Under the pieces are notes generated by a model. That model did not search any database, was not told the origin of the DNA, and was given only the letters and a program-made list of their open reading frames with translations. From positions 1,337,598 to 1,401,597 of the forward strand of contig OX459097.1 of the NCBI GenBank assembly GCA_949775045.1: a stretch of 64,000 bases of DNA, given 5' to 3'. This DNA is from Metridium senile. Its lineage: Eukaryota > Cnidaria > Anthozoa > Actiniaria > Metridiidae. Positions within the stretch are counted from its first letter, which is position 1, and the number at the start of each line of letters is the position of its first letter. This document shows, in pieces, positions 1 through 19,554 of this stretch. Both the position numbers and the translations under genes were made by a program.

Positions 1-49
1 TTGACAAGGGACAGCGCGAGTTATTAATTTGATAATGACAAGAGTTAAA

Positions 50-440
50 TACCCGGGGGGACTCCTGTACAAAATGGATAGGGGTGCTTGACGGACTTTT
101 AAGATCGAAAATAAGACCCTCTAGCTCGCGTACCTTTTAGGTTATCGAACTGGCACCGTACCTTTTAGGGTTAGTTTTCGAATTTAAGATTATACATATA
201 TACATCAATTTAAATTTAAAAAAATGTTAAATGTGGTCGTACCTATTAGGGTCTGAAAACAATATCTGAGTTAATTTATGCGTACCTTTTAGGGTCATTT
301 TCAAAACCGTCCGTCGAGTAGCCTGCTTAGCTGGCTCTTTGGGATAGGGGAAGGGGAAGGGAGGAAAAGGAGGCCCGGGCCGCTACGCAGGCTATCCGTC
401 GAGCACCCCTATCCATTTTTTAAGGGTGTCCCCGGGGGTT
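50..440. mobile_element. Inverted-repeat element (MITE-like)
   Basis: About 47 bp at the left end (around GGATAGGGGTGCTTGACGGA) recur in inverted form at 394-440. The interior holds four spaced copies of CGTACCTTTTAGG or close variants between 129 and 296. There is no ORF. It lies downstream of the TM3 exon of the channel gene, probably inside the next intron. Confidence 0.6.
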
Positions 441-510
441 AGATACTCCCTTCCATTTGAGTTCCCCTTGCGAGAAATAATACTGAGAGGTTCATTAAAA
501 TCATATTTAC

Positions 511-7085
<6,575 letters not shown>

Positions 7086-7835
7086 CTGAAACAGAAAGAA
7101 GAAGATAAACAAACAACTTGCAAGCCTTGTGACCACTTCTCAGTGTTTTGTATAATCAGGTGGTTGTTATGTGTTTTGTATTATTAGAGTGTTTCATATA
7201 GCATTACCCTTTTCGCTTTTAACTCCCAAACCGATAACAACGAAGAATAATACAGGTCTAAAAGCCCGCGAGGTTTCTTCTAATGTATCTCTGTATTGTC
7301 CTAGATTCTAGACAGTCTGTTCCAAGGCGAGATACAATTACTTATTGTTGGGCAGGTGATACGTTATTCTATGATTTGTGTTAAGGGATTAGCATTAGCA
7401 AGAATGCCCCGTTCGTGTTATGAATAAAATTCCAATAAACACCGATCTATAAACACTATATAAGACTTCTACAGATCATCAAATATGACATGTCTGAAAA
7501 AGCAATATATTTAATGATCCGATTCTGGACAAGTTACCCACTATTCGATGTGAATTAACTGTTTGCGGTAAAAAAAAAACTGCATGCTGGAGGGGAAGTT
7601 GGTAACACCTATAAACGATAAAAAACAAGTAGCACAAAAAGATGACTGTTTTCATATCAACTGACAAGAAATCTAAAAAAGTATATGTATTTTAGAAACT
7701 GATAAATAAGTACAACACCAGTCGGGCAAAAGATAGTTTATTTCTATTCGTCTATTGTTTATAAAAACAATTAAAGGCAATCACAATTGTACTCTATTTT
7801 TGAAGAATACCTAACTATAGTTGAGATATAAATGG
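7086..7835. other. AT-rich region upstream of the channel gene, no gene seen
   Basis: It may contain a 5'UTR exon and promoter for the channel gene, because an acceptor (TTTCAG) abuts its start codon. I could not identify either. No ORF has recognisable protein similarity. Confidence 0.5.
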
Positions 7836-7976
7836 AAACTATAGCGAGTAAACTAGTATAGGCTTGCGTCGGTGTTTGATATAAACGATACGTAATAGAA
7901 TGAAATTTGTAACACCGTAAAAAATGTTGACTTAACTTTACTGACGTTTCGAGCTTTAGCCCTTCGTCGGAGTAAA
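7836..7976. mobile_element. Dispersed repeat with 'GACGTTTCGAGC' segment, copy 1
   Basis: It shares CGAGTAAACTAGTATAGGCT, GAATGAAATTTGTAACACCG and GACGTTTCGAGCTTTAGCCC with copies at 21091, 29722 and 37440, and its first 95 bp form the tandem array at 39069-40580. Similar 'acgtttcga...cttcgtc' segments occur near ends of some retroelements (Penelope-like), but I cannot assign a class. Confidence 0.6.
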
Positions 7977-9241
7977 AGTAAAAAGACTTAAGATATATTC
8001 TGGATCAGTTGTGTTGTATGCAATATGGCTATCAAGAACATTCTATTATAATTAAGGTTAGCCGTTCAATTCAATTTAAGCAGTTTCACCAAGCGGTATT
8101 ATCAAGTTAACGTCGCTAATTGAAAGTGTTCATTATTGTCAAAAACACGTACAATAAATACCGCCATGGGACAAAGTAATAAGCTTGTCCACAAATGTAC
8201 AATATAAGGAGGATTGACTAAAATAAATCTTGTGTTTAGGTTGTCCAAGGGCTTACAAAGCATCCGAAAGAGTTTGTGTGGATTGAAATATATCACTACA
8301 CCGATTTGACAAAGGTAATTCAGTGTCCATGGCGTTCAAAGCTCAGAAAACGTACACCGATTTCACAAAGGTTGTCCAAGGCAATGGTTATTTCAAGACA
8401 GAAAGGAATTATGTGAAAACCTCAATTCATCTGGTTTAAAAACAAACATAATTTGAGACGAAAATGTTGTCTGATTTTCTTGAATTCACATTAAAAGAAA
8501 CGAATTAACGACGATCTGACGTCCGTCGTCCAATGTGAATGAAAAGGGAGATTATTCCGTCTTGGTTGTAAGAGTATTCCCAAAAACCTTTTCCATCTTG
8601 CATTGTCCAACCAATTTGAAGCAGGTGTGCCTTTTAATTTCGGACTTTTTTCATCTTATTGTTCACAAAAAAAAAAAAAAAAAAAAGAATCAATCTTAAA
8701 GTATGTTTATGGCCACAATGCGGCTTTTAGAAATTGATGGTTGAATTGTTTAATAAATATCTCCGATAGAAGTTAAAAACAAATTATGGCTGTAGTGTTT
8801 TTAATAAATATCTCATACTAAATCTTTCTAGATTCAAAAGCTTGTAGTTCTATAATAATAAGTTTTTTATTCAGTTCTCACAGTTATAATTGGTTTTCAT
8901 AAAGTTTTTAATAATGTTTTCATTATTCACATCCAGAACTAGTTGTTCTCCTATCAGCATGACATGAAAACATGGTCCAGTTGCACCAATTTACATAATT
9001 ATTCTTTGTTTATAAATGAAAACTAGCAAGTAAACTAGTATATATATTCTTCGTTTAGCTCATATCCAAACCCTAATATTAACCAATTTTGTTTGAAAGT
9101 GCAACATTAAAATTCGTTATCAAATTACTAAACAGAATCGGCCTATATGCATGTGAACAAGTGTAATTGAGTGAATATTTTGTTTGACATTATTTTCATA
9201 TAAACTTATTTCAAAAATCGTTAAAGTAATAACTTTTTTAA
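7977..9241. other. AT-rich intergenic DNA, no gene seen
   Basis: There are only short random frames and an A-run near 8668-8687. Nothing suggests exons. Confidence 0.5.
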
Positions 9242-9350
9242 CGTCTCAATCTTCTAGCTGGACGCTGTGCGCTGTGCGCCCTACTAATCGGGGAGACTCA
9301 CTCACACTCACTACCTCTACGTTTAATATTTTGCACACAACTCGGCTCAC
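9242..9350 (-). mobile_element. SINE 3' fragment, reverse orientation
   Basis: Read on the minus strand it matches the SINE body at 45130-45215: ATTTAACGTAGAGG...GAGTCTCCCCGATTAGTAGGG. It is truncated at both ends. Confidence 0.7.
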
Positions 9351-9990
9351 TCGTTGTCGCGGCTTAAGCAACAAGCAACAAGCAAAGACCGAAATGAATG
9401 CTGGTTTTGTGCTGGGAAATTACACTTGTCATCAATACTGAAAATTGATTGTAATACAGTAACAAGCACGCGTGAACTGATGCTCACAGTTTGTTAGTAG
9501 TTGGAATTCTTTAGAAAACAAGTCTGATTTCAATACATTAGCAACACAAAACCAGCATTCATTTCGGAATCTACAATACCTTATATGATTGGCATGATGG
9601 CTGTTTCTGCATGAAACACAGTTCTAGAATTAATCAATCAGGACACACGCTGTTATTCAAGACAACTCAGTAACATTAACACAACCAAATATCATGGAGA
9701 TTCTACTTGACTTTATAAAAGTGCCGGATCTATATGCACTAGTAATCAATAAATAAAGCTTTTAAACTCTCAGTATGACCGTGTATAATTTCAGAATGCT
9801 AAAACAGACTTGAGCTTTGATTCGACTTGCATCTTTGGGCTCTATATTGATCGTTTTTACAAAATTTATTTTGCAAGTCTGCGCCAGGATGGTCATGAGT
9901 TTTTCGTTGAAGTGTGGCTATGGATTTTTATTCAGTTGCAAGAATGGTTTCCGTCCAACAGAAATATAAGACAAGAGTTTTGCCTGATAG

Positions 9991-10075
9991 CAACCTCGTT
10001 CCCAGGGCCCTCTTCCTTCGCTTTTGGGTGGGGCGCCATACAAAAAAGCGAAGGAAGAGGGCCCTGTGAACGAGG
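9991..10075. mobile_element. 85-bp foldback MITE with long target duplication
   Basis: Two arms of about 35 bp are inverted copies (CCTCGTTC, GGGCCCTCTTCCTTCGCTTTT) around a GGTGGGGCGCC core. The flanking direct repeat TTTGCCTGATAG lies at 9979-9990 and 10076-10087. A duplication of 9-12 bp would suit a Mutator-like origin. Confidence 0.75.
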
Positions 10076-10204
10076 TTTGCCTGATAGTGGTTGTGATATG
10101 TTCTCATTCCAATTGACTTATATCAGTGTTTGACACATTTCGAACGCTGACGACGTGAAAATCCATTTTAAAACTAATTGGCGACTTGGCCAGAATATTA
10201 ATAC

Positions 10205-10710
10205 AAATTGTAACTAACTTCAGACTGAAGTTTTGGACGTTAATCTTTTGTCGAAGTAAAAATGGTAACTTATACACCGTATAAAAGAGAGTGCTACTTA
10301 CTGAAGTTTAGGACGTTAATCCTTCGTCGCAGTAAAAATGGTAACTCATGCACCGTATAAAAGAGAGTGTTACTTACTGACGTTTAGGACATTAATCCTT
10401 CGTCGAAGTATAACAATGGTAACTTATACACCGTATAAAAGAGAGTGTTACTTACTGACGTTTAGGACTTTAAACTTTCAGTTTGTCGAAGTAAAAATGG
10501 AAACTCTTTTACACTGTATAAAGAGAGTGTTACTTACTGACGTTAAGGACGTTAATCCTTCGTCGCAGTAAAAATTGTAACTTATACACCGTAAAGAAGA
10601 GAGTGTTACTTACTGACGTTTAAGTTGTTAATCCTTCGTCGGAGAAAAAATGGTAACTTATACACCGTAAAGAAGAGAGTGTTACTTACTGACGTTTAGG
10701 ATGCAAGTAG
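10205..10710. repeat. Minisatellite, about 72-bp units, about 7 copies
   Basis: Units contain TTACTGACGTTTAGGACGTT, AATCCTTCGTCG and TACACCGTATAAAAGAGAGT. The GACGTTT...CCTTCGTCG core resembles the dispersed repeat at 7836-7976, so the array may have grown from such a copy. Confidence 0.85.
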
Positions 10711-11814
10711 TCTTTCTACAAAGTAAAAGATTGACAAGCATTTGTCCATCGCCAAGCTAGTATAATGATTTATGCAGCCTTTTACATAGTCTAGTCTAGT
10801 GTATATCTTAACTTCCTCATTATCCTCTAGTTAGATTTTAATAAGATAGCTTACCACAAATTATAGTGTTCAAGGAAGTAGCCTTGTATCGTGCTGGTGC
10901 TCTATTATAGGGTTAGGGTTAATAAGTGGTTTTAGCCACGTACTATATTTAAACACATACGCCCCGCCATATTAGTAACACCATCCGCACCAAATCAGTC
11001 ATATTTTCAGCAATTTTTTATTTATTTATTACACTTTCAACAGAGTTGTGGATTGTCTAACAGGTGGAATTACACCTATAACCTAGCCACGATACCTAGA
11101 AGTACATACAATATATATAGTAAAGTCACCGCCATCCTTGCAGCTAGTATCACTAGCTATAGTACCACTAGTATGCTCCACGCAAAAAGCTGCCTCATCG
11201 TTTATTAACACAACAAATAAATTGGAAGAAAATGAATTCTTAGAAACGAGTTAACGTCTAGCTATATATATATAGTAAAGAATAAAAAAGAGACAGACTG
11301 GGTCGAGAACATTTATCACATATACTATCAAATTTTGGTTACAAAACCGAATAGAAAAATACTTGGCTTGTTTTATAAAGTCATGGAGACAATTAATTCA
11401 CTAAGTGCAAGTTCAGGTATATGCGCGCTCGTCGCATCTCTTAGGTGTAAAAAATCAGCAATTTGGTTTAGTTCGGTTTCGATATAAAAGTTTAGAATTT
11501 CGACATTACTTAGGAAAATCCCATCGCTTTCCGTGCGTTTTCCGCTGTATTTTTTTTGTGTGATGTATTTTTTTTGTGATGTATATTAAAACGGTTTATA
11601 CCACGCCCTTTTAAAGGAATTCCGGACGGTATCATTTAGGGAGGTTCAAGACCCCTTTTGAAAAGCTCCGACGATCATATCTGCACGATACTCCTTTAGC
11701 TCCGCCTCGGGTCGTGTATTAATTATAATATCATAAATTAACTTATACACTGTATATAAATTAGAATATTAGAATAACATTTTTAGTTCACAAATTTATG
11801 CATTGTAAAGCCTA
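10711..11814. other. AT-rich intergenic DNA, no gene seen
   Basis: No frame has recognisable similarity. Nothing structured was noticed apart from TA-rich stretches near 11115 and 11263. Confidence 0.45.
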
Positions 11815-12000
11815 GTTTCCATAAGATCGCTCACGATCGCCGGATCGCTGAAAATGATGCCAGCGATCGTCAGCGATTATATGGAAACACTTTTCAGCGA
11901 TCGAGCGATCGAATTTGCATTGTGTGCGGCAGAAAAATTGTATAATCACTGGATCATTTTCAGCTATCCGGCGATCGTGACCGGTCATATGGAAATGCCC
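11815..12000. mobile_element. CGATCG-rich inverted-repeat element
   Basis: TTTCCATAAGATCGCTCACG...GCTGAAAATGAT at the left is matched in inverted form by ATCATTTTCAGC...GTCATATGGAAA at the right. The centre has repeated GCGATCG motifs. The element has no coding content. Confidence 0.6.
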
Positions 12001-12081
12001 GGAGCGATTGTTTTAGCCTATACTAGTTTACTCGCTAATTTCCATCATTACTGTTAAAGTAGTTAAAGTAGGATAAGGATT

Positions 12082-12224
12082 TAGAGTGAAGTCATTTAAC
12101 ACGTGAAATAGATATTAGACTAATACACCTTAGCAGTCTCTAATTCCATTGTTTTCTTTTGAGTCTATATATTTGACTATTACACTTTAGCAAACAATTC
12201 ACGGGTTAAATGCCTTCACTCTAT
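12082..12224. mobile_element. MITE of the TAGAGTGAAG family
   Basis: The ends TAGAGTGAAGTCATTTAAC and TTAAATGCCTTCACTCTA are inverted copies. The interior shares AATTCCATTGTTTTCTTTTG with the copies near 16491 and 42546. Confidence 0.8.
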
Positions 12225-12296
12225 TATGTCCAGGTTTAAGTTACTATAGAATGATTTTTCGTCGTGTTGGTAGTTAGTTCTACTAACTACACTAAA

Positions 12297-12586
12297 CACC
12301 TATTTCAAAAATTGTTGACGCAAACAAAGCTACAGTCCACACTCTGAAGTCTGAAAAAGATGTTGGTATTTCTTTTCTTTTCATCAAATTAATCATAGAA
12401 TATTTTGGTTGTACGTGTTTGTGTTATATGACCATAACAAGTTGTTGTTGTGGTAGATATAAATATAAATATTTCTTTAAAAGACGTGTAATAAATCACA
12501 AATTACGTCCATATAACCGACATCCTTTGCAGGCTTTAGAGCGTAGACTGTGGCTTCGGCTGCGACAACGATTATTGAAATAGGTG
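12297..12586. mobile_element. Tc1/mariner-type MITE (CACCTATTTCAAAAAT ends), copy 1
   Basis: CACCTATTTCAAAAATTGTT at the left is matched by inverted ...GATTATTGAAATAGGTG at the right, with further inverted similarity across CTACAGTCCACACTCT. It closely matches 15464-15766. The right flank is TA and the left is AA, so one duplication copy may have mutated. Confidence 0.8.
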
Positions 12587-14640
12587 TATATCCTAGACTA
12601 GAGTGGCCTTCAAATTGAAATCCCTGACAGTAACAAATTGCATGTACAATTTAGAATGCAAAGTCAGAAAGTAAGAAAAACAGGAAATCTCACTGATGTT
12701 TTTTATAACAGGTTGTAAAAGTCACTGCAGTTTCTTGTGTTTTAATCACATAATCTTGACTCTCCTAGTCTCTTTGTATCTATTTATTTATCAACTATTA
12801 CGCACTACTACAAACTAGTCATTTTTCTTTCACGGACGACAGCAAATCACCGGCCTACTTAATTAAGTGAATCTAGAAATGTGGGAATGGAATGATAAAG
12901 GTTTTTCATCGTGGATATATGATATTCTTTGACAAAATGTTGTATGTTTTTGTCTGTTGACTGATATATATCGAATACGTGGACCGTGTGGACTGCTATA
13001 AAGTGATTTTCATATAACCATGAAAGACAAACGACTATTTAGTTCGTACTTGTTGGTAAAGAACAAAAGAAAACAATAGATTCAGAGTGTAGTAACACTT
13101 GAACTATTCGGTTTGCCAATTCTTTAATTCACGGTCATATGGAAATTTGAAAATCACTCTAGTCTCTATATTCTATAGTTGCAGCTCACTTCTATTAAAA
13201 AACCTAGTACAAATGACCATTCACTTGACAGTCTATTGATATCAAAGGTTAAAATAAAGTGAAAAAGACATCTAATAAAAAGATGTTTATTTATCGCTGA
13301 GGTTTTTCAAATGCATATATTTGCGATGTAATCAACGCCCAGACATAAACATCCAATAATGTGAACATCTTGGTCCTACTACTAACCGCTAGTTTTTCTT
13401 GACGCAGGTTTGATAAGATTAATAATAATGTACAATGCCATATCATTGAACTGTTTGTTTTTCTATTTATTAAAAGATTTCTTGAATATTTGTTTTAGAA
13501 TATTCGTTTCAGAAGTAATAGTCTTTTAGTTGAAAACAGTAATGAAAGTGTTAGAATATCATGGCGCATTTTCCTAGAAGATGAGTTCACTACTTCGAGA
13601 TACGTCGCTCTAGATCGGACACTAGTCGTAAATGTTTGTCTTCAACGTTGAGCCTTTGAAATTAAAAATCGAATAATTCGAAACACAAGACATTAATTAT
13701 AGCGAGAACAATGGATCTTTCTATTAATATTAGTTGCAGGGGTTTAGTCTTGTTACTACTTGTAACCACTTGAAATAAAGGATTTGTTTTTACCATTTGT
13801 GATTTTGCTAACTTTTGTTGAATAAATCTGTGTTATATTTGCTCTAAAAGTGCATTGCAAATTTTGTATCTACATAAACAGCAAGGAATATCATAAACGT
13901 TTTTTTTTACATTTAAACATAGTTAATTTAAACACTGAAGAGTGTATACATGTGTATTAATTGAAGCATATATACCTCTCATGCAGTCATCAGTCGACAG
14001 AGCAGACGTTATTTTTATCAGCAAAGCCAAGCCATTTAGAGCATTTTGAAAGAACAAATTGGATGTCGAAAAGTGAGTCTACAAGATTTCAAAGTACTCT
14101 CATCATGCAGAGTGTGAATTTTTAACGACCGCTACACATCGCCAAATTGTAGAATAATTTCATACTCATTAATTATTGATTAGAAATGCGAGGTAAATGT
14201 AGTCTTTTTTATCACGTATACATTGATGGATTTGTACAGTTCTTTATAGAATCAATGCGTGTGTGCAATGATAATGAATGGGTTTAGCAGGTTGTTTAGG
14301 GCTATATTAAGTGAGCGGAAATTTCAATCTCTTAGTTCTTAATTATCGTGTAAGCTTTGAGAATTAAGAAAAAGTTTATCGTGATCTATATTTGGATAGA
14401 TGACAAGAACTCTTTATGTTATAGCGTGATTAGAATTGACTTTATAACTTGGCGTAGTTCCCACTAAACACTGCGATAAAAAAAAATTTGTATAACAAAA
14501 TTAAAATATTAACGCAATAAGGTTTGTGATCATTTAAAAATCTTATTCTCGACGTTTCGACACTATCCAGCGTCATTTTCAAGAGAGAGAAAAAAAAACA
14601 GCGCTTAAACTAACACAGCAGTTGAAGCAAAATGCAGGTA
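12587..14640. other. AT-rich intergenic DNA, no gene seen
   Basis: About 2 kb without a recognisable ORF, inverted repeat or array. A GACGTTTCGACACTATCCAG segment at 14548-14570 resembles retroelement-end motifs and may be a relic. Confidence 0.45.
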
Positions 14641-15440
14641 AATGAGTTTAGGAAATATTGTGTGGGCAGCGTCGGTGTTCTTAGGAAATAATTGGAGAAC
14701 AAATTGTACGATAACTAGTGGTTAACATGTGTAGATTGCGTCGATGTTTCTAAGGAAATATTATGTGGGCCGCATTTATAGTGTTCTTAGGAAATAATTG
14801 GAGAAAACAAATGTACGATAACTAGTGGTTAAACTAGTGTGAGCCGCGTCAGTTTTCTTAGGAAATAATTGGAGTAAAAATGTACGATAACCAGTGGTTA
14901 AACTTCTGTTTTCTTAGGAAACAATTGGAGAAAAAAGTGCATGATAACGAGCGGTTAAAGAGGGTCCTGAAGGGGTAAATTGGGAATTGGGATTTGCCTT
15001 TTTTCGAGGCTGGGAATTGGGATTTGCCCATTGGGATTGGGATTTGTCCATTGGGATTGGGATTTGTCCATAGGATTTGACTATTTCTTGTGCATTCGTT
15101 TTCTCTTTAGATGCTAAAATAATGTTTTAAATTGAGTAATTTGCAACATTTTACGTCGTTTTAGTAGACTAGAAGAGAAAATCGAACTATCTTGGGCTTC
15201 CTGTGGTTAGTATTCAATTTGGGCTTCCTGTGGTTAATGTTTGGGCTTCCTGTGGTTAATGTTTGGGCTTCCTGTGGTAATTGGGATTTTGATAAAGAAT
15301 TGATTGGGAATTGGGATTGGATACCCCCCTTCAGGACCCTCGTTAAACTCGTGTGGGCTGAACCGGTGTTTCCAAGTAAATGATTGTAGAAAAAAAATGT
15401 TCGATATCTAGTGGTTAAACTAGTGCGATTATAGTGTAGA
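14640..15440. repeat. Minisatellite, about 70-bp units, split by a MITE
   Basis: Units carry TTCTTAGGAAATAATTGGAG, TACGATAACTAGTGGTTAA and GTGTGGGCCGCGTC. About four to five lie at 14648-14959, and one more follows the insertion at 15342-15425. Confidence 0.8.
14960..15341. mobile_element. 382-bp MITE with GAGGGTCCTGAAGGGG ends
   Basis: The left GAGGGTCCTGAAGGGGTA and right TACCCCCCTTCAGGACCCTC are inverted copies. They are flanked by GTTAAA at 14954-14959 and 15342-15347. The interior has subterminal repeats of TTGGGATTTG and GGGCTTCCTGTGGTTAATG. Its removal restores the surrounding minisatellite unit. Confidence 0.85.
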
Positions 15441-15463
15441 CTCAGCCGGTACTATTATATATA

Positions 15464-15766
15464 TACCTATATTTCAAAAATCGTTGTCGCAGCCGAAGCT
15501 ACAATCCACACTCTAAAGCCTGCAAAGGATGTCGGTTCTATGGACATAATTTGTGATTTATTAATTACACGTTCTTAAAGAAATATTTGTATTTATATCT
15601 ACCACAACCACAACTTGTTATGGGCATATAACACAAACACGTACAACCAAAATATGCTATGAATAAATCAATAACAAGAGAAGAAATTAAATACCGACAA
15701 CACTTGCAGGCTTCAGAGTGTGGACTGTAGAGCTTTGATTGCGACAACGATTTTGGAAATATGTGT
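15464..15766. mobile_element. Tc1/mariner-type MITE (CACCTATTTCAAAAAT family), copy 2
   Basis: Its TTTCAAAAATCGTTGTCGCA end and inverted right end, and the interior with AAATATTTGTATTTATATCT, match the copy at 12297-12586. The terminal bases are slightly mutated (TACCTATATTTC). Confidence 0.8.
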
Positions 15767-16490
15767 ATATAGTTCACACATGTTCAGTTTATTTTTAAAC
15801 AGTTATTTCAATATCACATATTTTTTTGCATGTCAGAAACACTATTTCATAATCTTTTATTTTGTATACATTTATACACAAAATCTATTCAATTTTACGC
15901 TGTGTTAACGTTGTTCGCACTTGCTCGTATATATTTTGATATTGATTTCTGTTATTTTTCGATGCTTTCGCCTGAAGGAAAAAATTGATTTATTTTTCGT
16001 TTTTGTGGACGGATTTAACATTTTTAAATGAAGCAAATGGGTAGCCTAACTTACAATAATTAAATCACAAATCATTTGGATCATAGATGTGCTTGCTGCA
16101 GGCAATGTATTTTAAAAGGGGTTGATGACTGAGACACTCTTTGAACTGATAAATGATTCATCGACCGTTTTTCGTCCTTTTAAAATAAACTGTTTTTATA
16201 GGGAATAAAAATTAATTGTCATTGTTTCAAGAGTTTTCAAAGCAGACCACATTAGTTCAGCCGCTATAGTTATCGTACATTTTTTTGCATGTCAGAAACA
16301 CTACGATGGTTTATGCATATTGAACCGCACTATATCCTGACCATAAAATAAAACCAAATTGGAACGGTGTAATAGTTCTTATTTATAGTAATTATTAGAC
16401 ACTATATCAAAAAAAGGTCAAGTAGTGTAATGGGGTATTTTTGCCTTTTGTATTTGACGTTTCTGAAGTGGTTAAGCCACGATAGTGATA
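15767..16490. other. AT-rich intergenic DNA, no gene seen
   Basis: Nothing recognised on either strand. Confidence 0.45.
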
Positions 16491-16618
16491 TAGAGTGAAG
16501 GCATTTAACCATTGAAATAGAAATTGCTTGCTAAAGTGTAATAGTCAAATAGACACAAAAGAAAACAATGGAATGTATTAGTCTAATATCTATTTTACGG
16601 GTTAAATGACTTCACTCA
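16491..16618. mobile_element. MITE of the TAGAGTGAAG family
   Basis: TAGAGTGAAGGCATTTAACC at the left and GGGTTAAATGACTTCACTC at the right are inverted copies. The interior, with CACAAAAGAAAACAATGGAA, is in the opposite sense to that at 12082-12224. The 470 bp that follow, to the microsatellite at 17090, show nothing recognisable. Confidence 0.75.
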
Positions 16619-17089
16619 GTCTCTAGTGACTTGTCTCTAAATATAGAAACTATTAGTAACACTTTTGAAATATTCTTGTATTAAAACATGTTATACATAT
16701 CGCTTTACATACCTGAAATTATAACATCCAGTAGTCACGTGACCAGGCTAAGATAAATGAATAAAATGTGATAAATAATTAATCTTTTCACAGCAGCATA
16801 TCTACATAGTGGTTCTTCCTCTTCTGCCACACACATTCACTTCCTCTACAATAATATTTGTTCATACATAATTTTTCATATGTTGATTTGTAAACCAACA
16901 ATGTTTGTCTTTGTTAACCGTAATGGAAGGGTCAATTTGTAAAGAGTTACGACAATTAAGTACAATCATTGTGGTTTTATTTACTTGGATGGGTACAAAT
17001 GAGAAGGATTAACCGCAAGGGTGGCCATTACTTACTAGAATTACTCTTTTACACGAACTTGTTCGTGGTAAATGAAGCAATGGAACTGA

Positions 17090-17750
17090 TAGAATGGATA
17101 AATGAATGGATGAATGATTGGATGATGGATGATTGGATGGATGGATGATTGGATGGATGGATGATTGGATGGATGAATGATTGGATGGATGGATGATTGG
17201 ATGGATGGATGGATGAATGGATGAATGATTGGATGGATGGATGAATGATTGGATGGATGGATGAATGAATGGATGGATGATTGGATGGATGGATGATTGG
17301 ATGGATGGATGATTGGATGGATGAATGATTGGATGGATGATTGGATGGATGGATGAATGATTGCCGGGATGGATGAATGATTGGATGGATGGATGATTGA
17401 ATGGATGGATGGATGATTGGATGGATGGATGAATGATTGGATGGATGATTGGATGGATGGATGATTGGATGGATGGATAAATGATTAGATGGATGATTGA
17501 ATGGATGGATGATTGGATGGATGGATGAATGATTGGATGGATGATTGAATGGATGGATGATTGGATGGATGGATGAATGATTGGATGGATGATTGGATGG
17601 ATGGATGAATGATTGGATGGATGATTGGATGGATGAATGAATGATTGGATGGATGAATGATTGGATGGATGATTGGATGGATGAATGATTGGATGGATGA
17701 ATGATTGGATGGATGAATGGATGGATAATAATAATAATAATAATAATAAA
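17090..17750. repeat. GGATGATT/GGATGAATGATT satellite-like array plus (TAA)n
   Basis: More than 600 bp of GGAT, GAAT and GATT repeats end in a short TAA run. The TAA run followed by AGACCTTTATTTAATC looks like the 3' tail of a non-LTR element on the minus strand. Confidence 0.9.
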
Positions 17751-17877
17751 GACCTTTATTTAATCATGGTAACTCTATCAATATAAGCTAAATACAAATA
17801 CTTAAATTGGTCTACCTAGAGGCCGTACATGTAGTTAAAATTAAACTAAAACTACTAATTTATAATACAAGCGAATT

Positions 17878-18865
17878 ATGTTATCTAAAAAAAAAAAAAA
17901 TTTAAATTGGAAACACCACATTGAGTTTGTTTTGAAAAAGATATGTAGAGCATCTGGAGTCTTAACAAGAACACGACATATCCTGACCATTAACCATCTA
18001 ACAATGCTATACTACTCTATGATTTATCCTTACTTAATATACTGTAATTCAATATGGGGAAATACTTACCATACACGACTTTTAAAACAGTTTACAAAAA
18101 ACTCAAAAAAGAATACTAAGAACAATAACTTTCTCAAATTATCGCCAGCCCAGCAAGCAACTCTTCAAAAAACTAGAAATTTTAAACGTACACCAGATAA
18201 ACCACTACCTAACATGCCAATTTATGTATAAATATGATAAAAACATCCTTCCCTCTAGCATCTTTTTAAACTATTTTAAGACAAACAATCAAATACACAA
18301 ATATGAAACTAGATCGTCAGATAAACTGCATATCAACTATAGTAGAACAAATTACAGAAAAATGTCCCTAAAAAACTTTGGCATACAAATATGGAATGAT
18401 CTGAGTGACGATGTAAAAAAAATCTCATTCACTCAGACAATTCAAAAGGAAAATCAAAATATTGCTTGTAAATTCATTTAATTTGTAAAATGAAAAAAAC
18501 AAACAAACAAAAAAACATGTGCTATTATAATTTTATCAATTATCAATTATCAATTATAAGTATCTATACTTAGATATTATATTATATATATTATTGCTTG
18601 TAAACAAATATATACATGATTATATTTTAATATATGTAAATTTTATCAATTATTATAAATAATTATTCTACATCGGTTATTTTATTATAATAATCTGACG
18701 TCGCCAAAAAAAATATGTATATATATAAAACAATATGTAATTATAGAAGGAAATCTCCTAGAAAAGTCTTTAAAGACTTGCTGAGATTTTCTTGCCACAT
18801 TAATATGCTTATAAATTGTAATTACATGACAAAAAAAAGAGGCGAATAAAGATTACATTACATTA
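17878..18865 (+). pseudogene. Non-LTR retrotransposon fragment, reverse-transcriptase C-terminal end
   Basis: The frames 17878-18231 and 18224-18481 are linked by a frameshift. They show the C-terminal part of a CR1/L2/jockey-like polymerase: NWKHHIEFVLKKI, a YPYLIYCNSIWG-type motif, then a YETRSSDKLH...IWNDLS tail. The catalytic FADD region is absent, so the copy is 5'-truncated. An AATAAAGATTACATTACATT tail near 18846-18865 is a plausible 3' end. Confidence 0.75.
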
Positions 18866-19340
18866 TGTTTAAAGCTAAAATATATTTACAACTTTATCAA
18901 CTGTTGTCAATGCACCATTTATATGACTTGATCTGCTTTTTAAAGATGTTAAGCGAACGTTCTTCTTTAAGTGATTCTGGTAGGGAATTCCAAAGCTTTG
19001 CGCCAGTAAAAGCAAAGCTGTTTCTATAGTAATTTGTTCTAGCTTTTGGAATTTTTAGATCATTTGAAGAACGCCGCAAATCGTATGAATTTTTGCAGAT
19101 TTGTCGTGGAAACATATCGGTTAGATAAGGAGGGGCTAAACCATTTACGATCTTAAACATCATAATTGCTTTTTGTTGCAGTCGTTTTTCATTTAGTGGA
19201 ATCCAATTTAGATCTTGGAAAATTTTGCTTGTGTGCACTGTACGATAAGGTGCTCTTGTTATTATACGTGCAGCTCGATTTTGTAATTTTTGTAGTTTGT
19301 TTGCTAAAGTTTCATCTATGCTGTCCCAGACCAGGATGGA
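18866..19340 (-). pseudogene. Non-LTR retrotransposon fragment, C-terminal end, minus strand
   Basis: The frame from about 19335 down to 18897 reads LQKLQNRAARIIT..., then FQDLNWIPL, MFKIVNGLAPPYL and WNSLPESL, the usual C-terminal motifs of CR1/L2-like polymerases. The GGATGAAT array at 19335-19445 lies at its 5' side. It belongs to a different lineage from the neighbour at 17878. Confidence 0.75.
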
Positions 19341-19450
19341 TGGATGAATGAATGGATGAATGGATGGATGATTGGATGGATGGATGAATGGATGAATGAT
19401 TGGATGGATGGATGAATGATTGGATGGATGAATGAATGGATAGATGAATC
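19335..19450. repeat. GGATGAATGATT microsatellite
   Basis: It has the same motif as the array at 17090-17735, in a shorter run. Confidence 0.9.
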
Positions 19451-19554
19451 AACGTTCCAATTAGGGAAAGATTGAATGAACTGAGATAAATAAACATGCA
19501 GTCTCAAAATTATGTTATATAATAAAAACGCGCCGCGTTAACGCATCGAGCCAT

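Noticed and set aside
9810..10133. A 107-codon frame in the intergenic region
   Set aside because: It runs through the foldback MITE at 9991-10075 and has no recognisable similarity.
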